From assembly GCA_013001575.1 (NCBI GenBank), contig JABDMI010000019.1, forward strand, positions 1 through 47,731: a stretch of DNA of 47,731 nt. The letters are read 5' to 3'. Each line of letters opens with the position of its first letter. Within the stretch, counting starts at the first letter, position 1. Position numbers and translations under genes: made by a program. The stretch comes from Gammaproteobacteria bacterium (GTDB lineage Bacteria > Pseudomonadota > Gammaproteobacteria > Steroidobacterales > JABDMI01). This document shows positions 27,201 to 35,922 of the stretch, piece by piece. The notes under the pieces were generated by a model. That model was not told the DNA's origin and ran no database searches. It saw only the letters and a list, made by a program, of their open reading frames with translations.

Positions 27201-27272
27201 GAAAAAGATGTTGATGAACTGCTGGATACCCTGGAAAAAGTTTTCAGTGAAGATGTTTTGCAGGTTTATTAA
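24234..27272 (+). CDS. Three-domain fusion: APH-type kinase, M23-like domain, class III aminotransferase/phospho-lyase
   Basis: A 1012-residue cytoplasmic protein. Residues about 1-340 are an APH/hydroxylysine-kinase-like kinase (HND 202-204 in VVHNDVNEGNIVV; metal Asp226 in IFDFGD). About 415-570 is an M23/LytM-like domain with the zinc ligands of active M23 peptidases in place (HLGVD 440-444; HLH 534-536). About 590-1012 is a fold-type I PLP enzyme with Lys852 in IGKPLGNGHPVA, the signature of human ETNPPL/PHYKPL phospho-lyases. Kinase plus phospho-lyase suggests phosphorylation of a hydroxy-amine and elimination of phosphate to aldehyde and ammonia. No signal peptide. This architecture recurs in bacteria. 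The substrate and the M23 role are unknown. Confidence 0.88.
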   Translation: MGDYSTSKIYDQHAAEILSDLYGIQALASPVHGEIDFNFCIEIDGRAKYLLKISRAGVDKDYLDLQNQILLTLSQDPELNASQVVKDVNGQAISEFTDENEQIRYVRLLTWIEGRLWHTVNPQLDALRYELGYKSGLITKTLLDFDHPKAHRELDWDVAQSLWTKEHTDLFSGEEKRIIESFIGRFETVQKSYQGLRKSVVHNDVNEGNIVVSLDVLKPQVLSIFDFGDALHTQVINDVAIACSYAIKDFPDPLAAALPLLKGYHHAFALQEQELDYLYLLIAMRLIVSITKAAINRVAEPENEYLQVSKQTAIDLLLKWDAIDQEFATYRFRDACGFSAHPDQARFVEWAKQSKFSLSDLYPTVLRNQIHPLELNVASTWLGHVTDFNDLELFDFKIHKLQKQHPDKIIAGGYLEPRALYIAPEYDSVGNSGRRSRTVHLGVDYWLPAYTSVHAVLDGEVVAAVDNSGDKQYGGLLILKHTIEDQHGEFSFFSLYGHLTVSSATQHTIGDQIKQGECIARLGSYPENGNWSPHLHFQLMLSMLDYVNDFAGVAYPEEVGVWASICPDPNLLFKCDGLEPNQKTNQELLEFRQQHLGKGLSLSYKTPLNIVRGAAQYLIDDQGRKFLDTVNNVAHVGHEHPDVVKAGQQQMAVLNTNSRYLHPNINELASELLETLPDELCVVHFVNSGSEANELAIRMLKTATGRQDILVSEVGYHGNTNAAINISSYKFDGKGGSGAPQYTHVFPLPDAFRGKYRGDNSGFRYAYEVETCISHVHAEGRHVAGMIIEPIISCGGQIVPPEGFLQQAFTYVREAGGYCVADEVQVGCGRVGKHFWGFELHDVIPDIVTIGKPLGNGHPVAAVVCTREIADKFANGMEYFNTFGGNPVSCAIASEVLRVVKRENLQTHANTIGALLKQKLQILSKQFPIIGDVRGEGLFLGFELVDAALKPLPLQTDYLINRMKAHSILMSSDGPDHNVIKIKPPLVFSEKDVDELLDTLEKVFSEDVLQVY

Positions 27273-27319
27273 AGAATGTTAATATACGTAAGAGTCAGCA
27301 TTATAAATTGGGGAATGCA

Positions 27320-28450
27320 GTGAGTTTAAAAATAGGTGTTGTTCGCGAGTCACAAGCCGGTGAAAATCGTGTTGCACTTGACCCTGCTTCAATCGTACGC
27401 TTTTGCAAAAAGCATTCGGCTCGGATCAATCTGCAAAAAGATGCCGGTTTGCGTTCATTCTTTCCGGATGCCCTATACAGTGACGCGACCATCATTGAGC
27501 AAACTGACGAACTTGTTAGCAGCAGTGATATTGTGGTTATGGTACAGGCGCCAGATGATGATCTGCTCGCTGCCTTAAAACCTGGCCAGATAATCATCGG
27601 TTTTATGGATCCATACCGAAATAAAGAATTGGTACTAAAGCTGCAACAGCAAGGCATTACCAGTGTTGCCATGGAACTTGTCCCGCGCATCTCCCGCGCC
27701 CAGTCCATGGATGCCTTGTCGTCACAAGCCAGTCTTGCCGGTTACAAGTGTGCTATACAAGCCGCGCAACTCACGCCCGGGTTTTTCCCCATGCTGACTA
27801 CGGCCGCCGGCACTATTCGTCCGGCCAAGGTTTTGGTGATCGGAGCTGGCGTTGCAGGCTTACAGGCCATTGCTACCGCGAAGCGTTTGGGTGCGATGGT
27901 TGAGGCCTACGACATTCGTCCGGATGCGCGTGAGCAGGTTGAGTCTCTGGGCGCCAAAATGATCGACACCGGCGTGAATGCGGTCGGTGAGGGCGGTTAT
28001 GCCCGTGCACTCACTCAAGCAGAGAAACAACAACAGTCGTCGGTGTTGGCAGAGCATCTGACACAGGTTAATGCCGTGATCACAACGGCCGCCATACCCG
28101 GACGAGAGGCGCCTAAGATTATTTCATCTGACATGGTTGCCAATATGCAAGCCGGCAGTGTGATCGTGGATATGGCCGCTGAAACGGGTGGAAATTGCGA
28201 AATGACCAAAGCGGGCGAGAACTACCAGACACCAAACGGTGTCACCATCGCCGGTCCGGTCAATATCCCGTCTACTGCACCCAAGCACGCCAGTGAAATG
28301 TACGCAAAAAATATTCTTAACCTCATCGAACTGATGCTGGTTGATGGGGAATTGCAACCAGATTGGGAAGACGAAGTATTGGCCGGGGCATGTTTAACCC
28401 GGGAAGGCCAAGTTACGCATGCCGGGGTTAAACAAGCGCAGGATTTATAA
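27320..28450 (+). CDS. pntAA: NAD(P) transhydrogenase subunit alpha part 1 (PntAA)
   Basis: The soluble NAD(H)-binding domain I of the proton-translocating transhydrogenase (376 aa). Motifs: IGVVRESQAGENRVALDPASI, MVQAPDDDLL, ALSSQASLAGYKCA, the dinucleotide loop VLVIGAGVAGLQAIATAKRLGA, YDIRPDAREQVESLGA, and VNIPSTAPKHASEMYAKN. The GTG at 27320 is chosen because GGGGA lies about 7 bp upstream; an upstream TTG would overlap that site. Alpha is split from its membrane part (pntAB), as in Rhodospirillum and many proteobacteria, unlike the fused E. coli PntA. The complex makes NADPH from NADH using proton-motive force. Confidence 0.95.
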   Translation: MSLKIGVVRESQAGENRVALDPASIVRFCKKHSARINLQKDAGLRSFFPDALYSDATIIEQTDELVSSSDIVVMVQAPDDDLLAALKPGQIIIGFMDPYRNKELVLKLQQQGITSVAMELVPRISRAQSMDALSSQASLAGYKCAIQAAQLTPGFFPMLTTAAGTIRPAKVLVIGAGVAGLQAIATAKRLGAMVEAYDIRPDAREQVESLGAKMIDTGVNAVGEGGYARALTQAEKQQQSSVLAEHLTQVNAVITTAAIPGREAPKIISSDMVANMQAGSVIVDMAAETGGNCEMTKAGENYQTPNGVTIAGPVNIPSTAPKHASEMYAKNILNLIELMLVDGELQPDWEDEVLAGACLTREGQVTHAGVKQAQDL

Positions 28451-28485
28451 ATGATTACATCACACAGAGTATTTGAGAGAAGCAT

Positions 28486-28773
28486 ATGGTGATTGAAGGC
28501 TTTACCGCGATATATATTTTTATGCTGGCAGCTATTGCCGGGTATGAGGTTATTTCCAAAGTGCCGGTAATTTTGCATACGCCACTAATGTCAGGTTCCA
28601 ATTTTATTCACGGAATTGTCGTGGTCGGAGCGATCATCGCGTTGATATCGGCGAGCAACCTGACCGAACAGATCATCGGTTTCATCGGTGTGCTCATGGC
28701 TGCCGGTAATGCCGCGGGAGGTTATGTCGCAACAGATAGAATGTTGGAAATGTTCAAGAGTTCTGACGGCTGA
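28486..28773 (+). CDS. pntAB: NAD(P) transhydrogenase subunit alpha part 2 (PntAB)
   Basis: A 95-residue membrane subunit supplying the first helices of the proton channel. The expected helices are TAIYIFMLAAIAGYEVISKVP, SNFIHGIVVVGAIIALISAS and QIIGFIGVLMAAGNAAGGYVATDRML, and the tail DRMLEMFK is typical. It starts 35 bp after pntAA. The gap to pntB is 114 bp, longer than usual. Confidence 0.95.
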   Translation: MVIEGFTAIYIFMLAAIAGYEVISKVPVILHTPLMSGSNFIHGIVVVGAIIALISASNLTEQIIGFIGVLMAAGNAAGGYVATDRMLEMFKSSDG

Positions 28774-28887
28774 AGACTTTCACTCCAGACCATTGCTAGT
28801 GACAGAGGAATTTCACCTGGTCCAGAAGCGTATCTCGGTCAGTGGTTTTTTTAGAATGATAACTAATTTAAAAATGATATAAAAATA

Positions 28888-30327
28888 ATGCTTTCGACAA
28901 CCATACAAATCGTTTATTTCATCGCGGCTATACTTTTTATTCTCGGTCTCAAAGCCATGTCGTCACCGGTCACGGCGCGCAAGGGCATGATCTGGGCCGG
29001 GGTTGGAATGCTGATTGCGACTTTTGTTACTTTTTTGCCCGATACCCTGCGCCTGATCGATCTGGAAGGTGAACGGGCATCCTTGCTGGCAACCAATATT
29101 TCTTTAGCGGTCATTGCTGTAGTTATAGGTTCCTGGATAGCCTATGTCTCGGCCAAAAAAGTGGCCATGACTGATATGCCACAAATGGTGGCCTTGTATA
29201 ACGGCCTCGGCGGTGGTGCGGCGGCCTGTATCGCTGCGATTGCTTTATTGCAGGGTCATGCAACGAATACAGTGACCCAGGTCTTGGCGGTGTTGGGTGC
29301 GCTGATCGGGGCAGTGGCATTTTCCGGTTCAATTATTGCCTTTGCCAAGTTACAAGGATTGATCTGGAAAAGCTGGCAGTTCAAGGGTGTGCAAATTATT
29401 AATCTGGTGGTATTTGTTGTTTCATTATTATTGGCCATTTATTTAAGCAGCCAGGTACACACCGATGGGTCACATGAGATCAGTGCAACTTACACCCTTG
29501 CCATTATTGCGTTTTTTGTTGTTGCCTTGATCTTTGGCATCACCATTGCCATGCCGATCGGTGGTGCAGATATGCCAGTGGTCATCTCCTTGTTCAATGC
29601 TTTAACTGGTCTGGCGGTAGGCTTGGAAGGATTCGTGTTACAAAATGCCGCCATGATGATCGCCGGGACCGTCGTTGGTTCGGCGGGTAGCCTGTTAACC
29701 AAACTGATGGCCGATGCGATGAATCGTAAGGTCGGAGCCATTTTGTTTAAAAAATTCGGTGTGGCGGATGGAGAGCCTGCGGGTGAGGTGAAAGGCAGTA
29801 TGAAGGCCACCGATGCCACGGACACCGCCATCAATATGGCCTATGCAAGCAAAGTCATTATTATCCCGGGATATGGCATGGCCGTGGCTCAAGCTCAACA
29901 CAAGGTTTGGGAACTGGCGGAATTATTACGCCAGCGAGATGTGGATGTGCGTTTTGCGATTCATCCGGTTGCAGGCCGCATGCCCGGACATATGAATGTC
30001 TTGTTGGCGGAAGCCGGGGTTCCTTATGATCTGATAGAAGACCTGGAAGACATCAATGCCGAATTCAGCACCACCGATATTGCTTTGGTGATTGGAGCGA
30101 ATGATGTGGTTAACCCGATTGCGCGTACCGACCCAAGTAGCCCGATCTTCGGTATGCCAATATTGAGTGCCGATGAAGCGCGAAATACCGTTGTGGTTAA
30201 ACGTGGCAAGGGCAAGGGATTCTCCGGGATTGAAAATCATTTGTTTTATGCGGATAACACGCGCATGCTCTATGGTGACGCCAAAGACGCCATTAATCAG
30301 GTGATACAGTCACTCAAAGAGTTGTAA
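28888..30327 (+). CDS. pntB: NAD(P) transhydrogenase subunit beta
   Basis: A 479-residue protein with about nine membrane helices followed by the NADP(H)-binding domain III (about residues 300-479). Recognisable are [48 protein letters not shown], the nucleotide loop [39 protein letters not shown], and [20 protein letters not shown] with [15 protein letters not shown]. It completes the Pnt proton pump. Confidence 0.97.
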   Translation: MLSTTIQIVYFIAAILFILGLKAMSSPVTARKGMIWAGVGMLIATFVTFLPDTLRLIDLEGERASLLATNISLAVIAVVIGSWIAYVSAKKVAMTDMPQMVALYNGLGGGAAACIAAIALLQGHATNTVTQVLAVLGALIGAVAFSGSIIAFAKLQGLIWKSWQFKGVQIINLVVFVVSLLLAIYLSSQVHTDGSHEISATYTLAIIAFFVVALIFGITIAMPIGGADMPVVISLFNALTGLAVGLEGFVLQNAAMMIAGTVVGSAGSLLTKLMADAMNRKVGAILFKKFGVADGEPAGEVKGSMKATDATDTAINMAYASKVIIIPGYGMAVAQAQHKVWELAELLRQRDVDVRFAIHPVAGRMPGHMNVLLAEAGVPYDLIEDLEDINAEFSTTDIALVIGANDVVNPIARTDPSSPIFGMPILSADEARNTVVVKRGKGKGFSGIENHLFYADNTRMLYGDAKDAINQVIQSLKEL

Positions 30328-30355
30328 TACCGGTTCTCTCAAGGGGCAATTAGGC

Positions 30356-30379
30356 TACAATACGCGCTTTTCGCGTATT
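30356..30379 (+). promoter_or_regulatory. Candidate -10 and start-site hairpin before prfC
   Basis: TACAAT (30356-30361) with a GC-rich stretch after it overlaps a perfect 8-bp inverted repeat: AATACGCG (30359-30366), loop CTTTT, CGCGTATT (30372-30379). The expected transcription start (about 30368) falls in the loop, so only part of the hairpin would be in the RNA; as DNA it could be an operator. No strong -35 is seen. There is no T-tract after it, so it is not a normal terminator for pntB. Confidence 0.4.
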
Positions 30380-30406
30380 TCCAACGGATTATTACCCGCT
30401 GATTCC

Positions 30407-31993
30407 ATGTCCGAACTTCAAAAGCAGATCAACAAACGGCGTACATTTGCGATCATCTCGCATCCGGATGCCGGTAAAACAACCCTGACAGAGAAGTTGT
30501 TATTGTTTGGTCGCGCCATACAGTTAGCTGGAACCGTAAAAGGGCGTAAAGCTGCCCGTCATGCAACTTCAGACTGGATGGCACTGGAACAGCAACGGGG
30601 TATTTCGGTGACTTCTTCAGTCATGCAGTTTCCGTACAAAAACCGGGTTGTAAATCTTCTGGATACGCCGGGTCACGAAGACTTTTCCGAAGATACCTAC
30701 CGCACCTTGACCGCAGTTGACTCTGCATTGATGGTGATCGATTGTGCTAAAGGGGTTGAGCAACGCACCATCAAGCTCATGGAAGTATGTCGTTTGCGCA
30801 CCACACCGATCATGACTTTTATTAATAAACTTGATCGTGAAGGGCGTGACCCGATCGAATTGCTGGACGAAGTTGAATCCGTTTTGGATATCAAATGCGC
30901 CCCGATCACCTGGCCGATCGGAATGGGCAAACGTCTCAAGGGAATTTATCATCGCCTGCAAGACAAGATCTATTTATATCAAGCGGAGAAAGGTGGCAAG
31001 GTCGGTAGCAATAAAATTATTGACAGCCTGCATTCCCAGGAGGCTAAAGACGCACTGGGTGATATGTACGCCGAAGTGTGTGAAGAGCTCGAGTTGATCG
31101 AAGGTGCCAGTGACGAGTTTGATCGAGAGTTGTATTTGCAAGGGCTGCAAACCCCGGTTTTTTTTGGGTCTGCGATAAATAATTTCGGGGTGGAGGAATT
31201 GCTCAGCTGTTTTGTTGACTTTGCACCAACGCCAATGCCGCGTAAAGCGGAAGAACGTGAAGTGCAAGCGAATGAAACCAAATTAACAGGCTTTGTATTC
31301 AAGGTTCAGGCCAATATGGATCCCAAGCATCATGACCGTATTGCGTTTATGCGCTTGTGTTCGGGGGAATACAGTCGAGGCATGAAAGTGAAACATGTAC
31401 GCCTGGGCAGAGATATCAAAATTCCCGACGCGGTGACTTTTTTGGCATCTGATCGAAAGAATACCGAGAACGCCTACGCCGGTGACATCATCGGAGTGCA
31501 TAATCACGGCACTATAAATATTGGTGACACCTTCACCCAAGGTGAAGAATTGCACTTTACCGGTATCCCGAATTTTGCTCCCGAGATTTTTCGTCGGGCG
31601 GTCTTGCGTGATCCGTTGCGTATGAAGGCCTTGCAAAAAGGCTTGTCACAACTCAGTCAGGAAGGTGCGACCCAGTTATTCATGCCACTTAAAAACAATG
31701 ATCTGATTTTGGGCGCTGTGGGTATATTGCAATTTGATGTGGTGGCTTACCGATTGCAACATGAATACAACGTTACCTGCACTTTTGAAGCTGTGAATGT
31801 GGCTACGGCACGCTGGGTAGAGTGCGAAGACGAAAAGATCTTTGAAAAATTTAAAACCAAAAACCATCAAAACCTGGCGCTAGATCATGGTGACGCACTG
31901 GTGTATGTGGCGCCAAGTCGAGTTAATTTGCAATTGGCTCAGGAGCGGCACCCTGAAGTTTTGTTCAGGGAAACCCGTGAATTTCAGCGTTAA
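30407..31993 (+). CDS. prfC: Peptide chain release factor 3
   Basis: Translational GTPase (528 aa) that removes RF1/RF2 from the ribosome after peptide release. G1 [15 protein letters not shown]; switch [33 protein letters not shown], the RF3-specific form; G3 [17 protein letters not shown]4 [11 protein letters not shown]. The C-terminal part ([27 protein letters not shown]) is typical of RF3. It has a start separate from pnt. Its stop is 1 bp from the convergent tgpA stop, with no recognisable terminator. Confidence 0.97.
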   Translation: MSELQKQINKRRTFAIISHPDAGKTTLTEKLLLFGRAIQLAGTVKGRKAARHATSDWMALEQQRGISVTSSVMQFPYKNRVVNLLDTPGHEDFSEDTYRTLTAVDSALMVIDCAKGVEQRTIKLMEVCRLRTTPIMTFINKLDREGRDPIELLDEVESVLDIKCAPITWPIGMGKRLKGIYHRLQDKIYLYQAEKGGKVGSNKIIDSLHSQEAKDALGDMYAEVCEELELIEGASDEFDRELYLQGLQTPVFFGSAINNFGVEELLSCFVDFAPTPMPRKAEEREVQANETKLTGFVFKVQANMDPKHHDRIAFMRLCSGEYSRGMKVKHVRLGRDIKIPDAVTFLASDRKNTENAYAGDIIGVHNHGTINIGDTFTQGEELHFTGIPNFAPEIFRRAVLRDPLRMKALQKGLSQLSQEGATQLFMPLKNNDLILGAVGILQFDVVAYRLQHEYNVTCTFEAVNVATARWVECEDEKIFEKFKTKNHQNLALDHGDALVYVAPSRVNLQLAQERHPEVLFRETREFQR

Positions 31994-31994
31994 T

Positions 31995-33944
31995 TCATAG
32001 ACGCTTGAAAATTTTAAACAGGATCTTGCTTTGCGTGACTTTACTTTCGCGAGAGTAATAACGCGCGTTAATATAGGTTTGCATAAATTCCAGTATGCCA
32101 CTGCGTTGTTCGGGAAACATCGCCAGCGCTTTGTTCTGGTAAGTTAGCGGGCCGTCTGCAGTTTGTTTGTGTAAGCCTTGTTTTTCCAGTTTGCCAATGA
32201 ATTTTAAATAGATTTTTTGTAAGGGGTCGGTGACTATGCGTCGAGTTTGACGCCACATTTGCCAGCTCATGAATACGGTAAAGCCGAGAATACCGCTGAC
32301 CATTAACCACACCAAAGTACTCCAGTCCGGGTCCTCAAAGCCCAGACTTTTTAATAGGTCTTGTTGTTTTTCTTTATTGAATTCCAGTACCCAGTCAAAC
32401 CAGGCGGTATTCAAGGCATACCAGGCACTCTCCAAGCGCAGTAATAGCGGAAAACTGGAGAATGCGCCAGCCAGGTTTTCTTCGGGGAAGGTTTGTTGCA
32501 AATTTTGTTGAATGCGTTCAGGTGCGATAGCAGCGGTTGGATCCACACGCACCCACCCCCGGTCTTGTAAATAGATCTCGGTCCAGGCGTGGGCATCTGC
32601 CTGGGTTATTCGGTAATAACCGCTAAATGCGTTTTTGTCACCGCCGAGGTAACCCGTGACCACGCGCGCCGGAATGCCCGCGGAGCGCATCATCACGGCA
32701 AAGGCAGATGCATAGTGTTCGCAAAATCCTTCGCGGGTGCGAAACAAAAAATCATCAATTGAATCGGACATATCCAGGGCTTGCGGTTGCAAGGTATAGG
32801 AGAACTCTTGTTGGTTGAACATAGACAGTGCCGCTTGCACAATTTCCTGGTCAGTTGCGTATAACTGCCGCCATTGCGAGACCAGCTCTCGGGTTTTTTC
32901 AAAACCTTGAGCAGGCAATTTCAATGCCATGGATGCATAACTCGAGTGATATTTCAGTTTTTCACCGTCACCTGGTCGCGAACTGGCCGTATAAGAAATG
33001 AGTTGAGAAATTGGACTTTGGCGACCCACTTGAAAATCAGGCAACATCCAGGATTGCAGCGGTAATTCTCCGGGGTAATCCAGTATATACATCCAGCGCT
33101 GATCATGTGGTTCCAGTATTACTTTGTAACGAAAATCGTCGGGACTGCTGTGTTGGGAGTTTGCTTCGCTGGTGCGGTCGTAAAAGAAAAACCGTTTTAA
33201 CATGGTCCAGGTGCTACCGTCGAAATGGTGTAACACCGGTCCGCGCCAATATAGGTCTTTGCGTGCGGGTTCTTTGCCGTTGAATTTGACCCGGAAGGCA
33301 AGTTCATTTGACTGGACCAGATCTGTGATCATCCCGGGTGTCATGCTGTCACTCAGGCCGGTCTTGGCTTGTTCCGAGGTATTTGGCAGGCCCCATAAGG
33401 GGCCGGGAATGCGTGGAAATAATACGAATAACAGCACACTCAAAGGTAATCCATAAAGCAAAAAGCGTTTGGCATTTGGCATTAACTGCTTCCAGCTTAA
33501 TTCAGGTGCTGAAAGTTTGAGTAAGGCAAATATACAAACACTGGTGGCAAGCAGTAAATAAATCCCGCTCCAGATACTGTTGTCATCGAGCACAAAACTC
33601 ACAATAATAAAAAACGCCGAAATCAACAGTACCGCGTGATCACGTAAAGCATGCATTTCCAGGGTTTTCAGGGCAACGACACAAAGTAACAGTGCGCCGC
33701 CGGCTTGTGCGCCATTAATGGTTTTGAAGGTCGCAAGCACAGCTAACACCGCGACACCGATCAAGACTGCTTTGATCCACATTTTGGGCATGCGCAGGAA
33801 GCGTATATGTATATAGACTCGGCCTATATAAATTGCTGCTATCAGCAAAGTGATCTGTATTGGCAGTTTGAGCACATGTGGCAAAGTGCTGACGATCAAA
33901 GCGGCCAGAGTCCAGGGGACCAGTCGATACGCAGCCCCGGTCAT
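31995..33944 (-). CDS. tgpA: TgpA-like transglutaminase membrane protein (DUF3488/DUF4129)
   Basis: A 649-residue inner-membrane protein. Six or so helices occupy residues 1-195, followed by a large periplasmic domain and one more helix near 560 (TLVWLMVSGILGFTVFMSW). The transglutaminase core keeps its Cys-His-Asp triad: Cys408 (REGFCEHYASAF), His452 (DAHAWTE) and Asp468 (VRVDPTAA). The short C-terminal cytoplasmic region resembles DUF4129. In Pseudomonas aeruginosa TgpA is essential or growth-important, with unknown substrate. Its start overlaps the DUF58 stop by 4 bp (ATGA), so translation is coupled in the MoxR-DUF58-TgpA operon. Confidence 0.93.
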   Translation of the reverse strand: MTGAAYRLVPWTLAALIVSTLPHVLKLPIQITLLIAAIYIGRVYIHIRFLRMPKMWIKAVLIGVAVLAVLATFKTINGAQAGGALLLCVVALKTLEMHALRDHAVLLISAFFIIVSFVLDDNSIWSGIYLLLATSVCIFALLKLSAPELSWKQLMPNAKRFLLYGLPLSVLLFVLFPRIPGPLWGLPNTSEQAKTGLSDSMTPGMITDLVQSNELAFRVKFNGKEPARKDLYWRGPVLHHFDGSTWTMLKRFFFYDRTSEANSQHSSPDDFRYKVILEPHDQRWMYILDYPGELPLQSWMLPDFQVGRQSPISQLISYTASSRPGDGEKLKYHSSYASMALKLPAQGFEKTRELVSQWRQLYATDQEIVQAALSMFNQQEFSYTLQPQALDMSDSIDDFLFRTREGFCEHYASAFAVMMRSAGIPARVVTGYLGGDKNAFSGYYRITQADAHAWTEIYLQDRGWVRVDPTAAIAPERIQQNLQQTFPEENLAGAFSSFPLLLRLESAWYALNTAWFDWVLEFNKEKQQDLLKSLGFEDPDWSTLVWLMVSGILGFTVFMSWQMWRQTRRIVTDPLQKIYLKFIGKLEKQGLHKQTADGPLTYQNKALAMFPEQRSGILEFMQTYINARYYSRESKVTQSKILFKIFKRL

Positions 33945-34942
33945 GATCCGGCAGCCTGATCATACAAGGCCAATGCTTGCAAGCATTGATGCTTATGCTG
34001 TTCACCGTGACCTGGCGCTATGCTTAATTTTCCCAAGCGTAATCCGTAGTTCTGTTTCAGTTTATCGGCATCCAGAATCAAACGGCACAATTGCGACAGG
34101 CGTTGCTCAATGTCATTAGCGGTCAATGCGTCAAAATCAAACCACAGAGTGTGTGCAACACTTTCATGAAACAGTTTGACCAGCAATTTGTCCTGACTGG
34201 CATAACTTTTCCAGGCAATGTGTTGCGGGGAGTCTTGCCATTGATAATCTCGCAATCCGGCAAAGTCATCTTGACCGAGTCGATTTGAGCTGCGTGCGCT
34301 TTCACTATTGTTAGTCTCGCCAAAAACCTCGGGCGCACTCTCCGCCGGTGAGGGATAGACCAGACAACGTAGAGTCTGGAAGGCCACTGTCCAGGCAAAA
34401 AACAGGTTCATGGGGAAACGTGTGGAAAGGGTGAATTGATCAATCTCAATATAACCGCGTTTATGCGTAGGCAATACAATACTTGCGTATTTGTCCTGTT
34501 GCTCAACATTCACGGTTTGGCTCGTGATGTTGGCGTGTGCATTACTGACCAGTATTTCAGGATGTAATTTTTTATCACTTGAAGCCAGGCCCAATTTCAA
34601 AATTGCCGGATCACCGGCAAATACCGGTTCGGCAAATGCGGGTTCAACGCTTAGTTTGGCAAGATTGCTGTGGGTTAGATGCATGGCAATAAAACCGATG
34701 GCGGCCAAACTAAAGGTCAGGAAAAATGCCAGGGAATTGCTGTAATTCATGGCACCAAGCAGCAAAATAAATACGGCAAGTGCATAGCCCGCGCCAAACC
34801 GGGTAGGGATGATGTAAATACGTCTGGCCGAGACCTGATAGGGAATACTGTCGGACGAGCTACGTCGATTGCGCGCCCATTTTTCTGTGCGCTTTAATAT
34901 GCGCTGTGACCAACCCGATTTGGATGTTTTTTTGCCGGTCAT
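33941..34942 (-). CDS. DUF58 domain protein
   Basis: A 333-residue protein with a basic N-terminus, two adjacent helices (about 50-90: AGYALAVFILLLGAMNYSN and FFLTFSLAAIGFIAM) and a C-terminal vWA-related DUF58 domain carrying the family sequence GQDDFAGLRDYQWQDSPQHIAWKSYASQDKLLVKLF. DUF58 proteins partner MoxR ATPases; the pair is thought to act as a chaperone system for membrane or envelope complexes. It lies 18 bp after moxR and overlaps tgpA by 4 bp. Confidence 0.93.
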   Translation of the reverse strand: MTGKKTSKSGWSQRILKRTEKWARNRRSSSDSIPYQVSARRIYIIPTRFGAGYALAVFILLLGAMNYSNSLAFFLTFSLAAIGFIAMHLTHSNLAKLSVEPAFAEPVFAGDPAILKLGLASSDKKLHPEILVSNAHANITSQTVNVEQQDKYASIVLPTHKRGYIEIDQFTLSTRFPMNLFFAWTVAFQTLRCLVYPSPAESAPEVFGETNNSESARSSNRLGQDDFAGLRDYQWQDSPQHIAWKSYASQDKLLVKLFHESVAHTLWFDFDALTANDIEQRLSQLCRLILDADKLKQNYGLRLGKLSIAPGHGEQHKHQCLQALALYDQAAGS

Positions 34943-34960
34943 GCAATCATGAAATGCGAG

Positions 34961-35890
34961 TTACGGAATGGCAACATTGTGTTGCAGGTAATTGGAAGGT
35001 GAGTCTCCAGTGCGTTCTTTATGCCGCGTAATTAGACGATGATCGACAACTCCGGGCAATACGGCTTGCACATCTTCCGGTAATACCCCCTTGTGACCCG
35101 ATAAGAACGCCCAGGATTTGGCCGCGCGGATCAAGCCCAGTGCCGCACGTGGTGACAGCCCATGCTGGAATAATTCGGGTTCGCGCGTGGCTTGCACAAT
35201 GTCCTGGACATAATCGATCAAGGCTTCACTGACAACAATATCGTTCACAGCTTGACGCAGCATACTCAGATCATCAGTGTTTAGACCAGAGGTGAAACTG
35301 TGGATGTTTTTGCGTGTATCCCCTTTAGTCAGAAGTTCACGTTCCGCGGCGGCATCCGGATAACCGATCTCAATGCGCATTAAAAACCGATCGAGTTGGG
35401 ATTCAGGCAGTGGAAACGTACCAATTTGTTCACTCGGGTTTTGCGTCGCGACCACAAAGAACGGTTCAGGGAGTTTATGCGATTGACCATCGGTGGTGAC
35501 CTGGCGTTCTTCCATGGCCTCCAGTAAGGAACTCTGGGTTTTCGGGGTAGCACGATTGATCTCGTCGGCCAGAAGCAATTGTGCAAAGATCGGGCCAGGT
35601 TTGAACACGAATTCCTTGTTGTCGCGATCATAAATTGAAACGCCGGTAACATCGGCAGGTAACAGATCACTGGTGAACTGGATGCGTTGAAAGCTTAGTC
35701 CCAAAACTTTTGCCAAGCCATGGGCCAATGTGGTTTTACCAACACCGGGCACATCTTCGATCAATAAGTGACCCTCGGCTAGCAAGCAAGCCAGGGCTAA
35801 ACGAATCTGGTGAGACTTACCGAGTATGAGTTTTTCCATATTGCTGGCAATATGGTCGGCAATTTTGTGTAAGTTTGTTTGTGTATCCAA
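34961..35890 (-). CDS. MoxR-family AAA+ ATPase
   Basis: A 309-residue AAA+ ATPase. Walker A EDVPGVGKTTLAHGLAKVLG (about 43-62), the MoxR segment RIQFTSDLLPADVTGVSIYD, Walker B LLLADEINRATPKTQSSLLEAMEE, sensor 1 VVATQNPSEQIGTFPLPESQLDRFLMRI, and sensor 2 GLSPRAALGLIRAAKSWAF. MoxR proteins serve as metal-insertion or assembly chaperones. The start taken is TTG at 35890, with GGA upstream; an ATG at 35839 would remove 17 residues that relatives normally have. It follows valS by 32 bp and leads the DUF58 and tgpA genes. Confidence 0.93.
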   Translation of the reverse strand: MDTQTNLHKIADHIASNMEKLILGKSHQIRLALACLLAEGHLLIEDVPGVGKTTLAHGLAKVLGLSFQRIQFTSDLLPADVTGVSIYDRDNKEFVFKPGPIFAQLLLADEINRATPKTQSSLLEAMEERQVTTDGQSHKLPEPFFVVATQNPSEQIGTFPLPESQLDRFLMRIEIGYPDAAAERELLTKGDTRKNIHSFTSGLNTDDLSMLRQAVNDIVVSEALIDYVQDIVQATREPELFQHGLSPRAALGLIRAAKSWAFLSGHKGVLPEDVQAVLPGVVDHRLITRHKERTGDSPSNYLQHNVAIP

Positions 35891-35922
35891 AGTTTTAATC
35901 CGCGTGATTAATTATTTCAGGT

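Noticed and set aside
30359-30379. Inverted repeat as the terminator of the pnt operon
   Set aside because: Only three T follow the stem and it overlaps a -10-like element, so a termination role is not supported.
31995-35890. MoxR-DUF58-TgpA as a novel defence or vWA-MoxR system
   Set aside because: The order and domains match the common, housekeeping-type MoxR-DUF58-transglutaminase operon; there is no nuclease or effector nearby.
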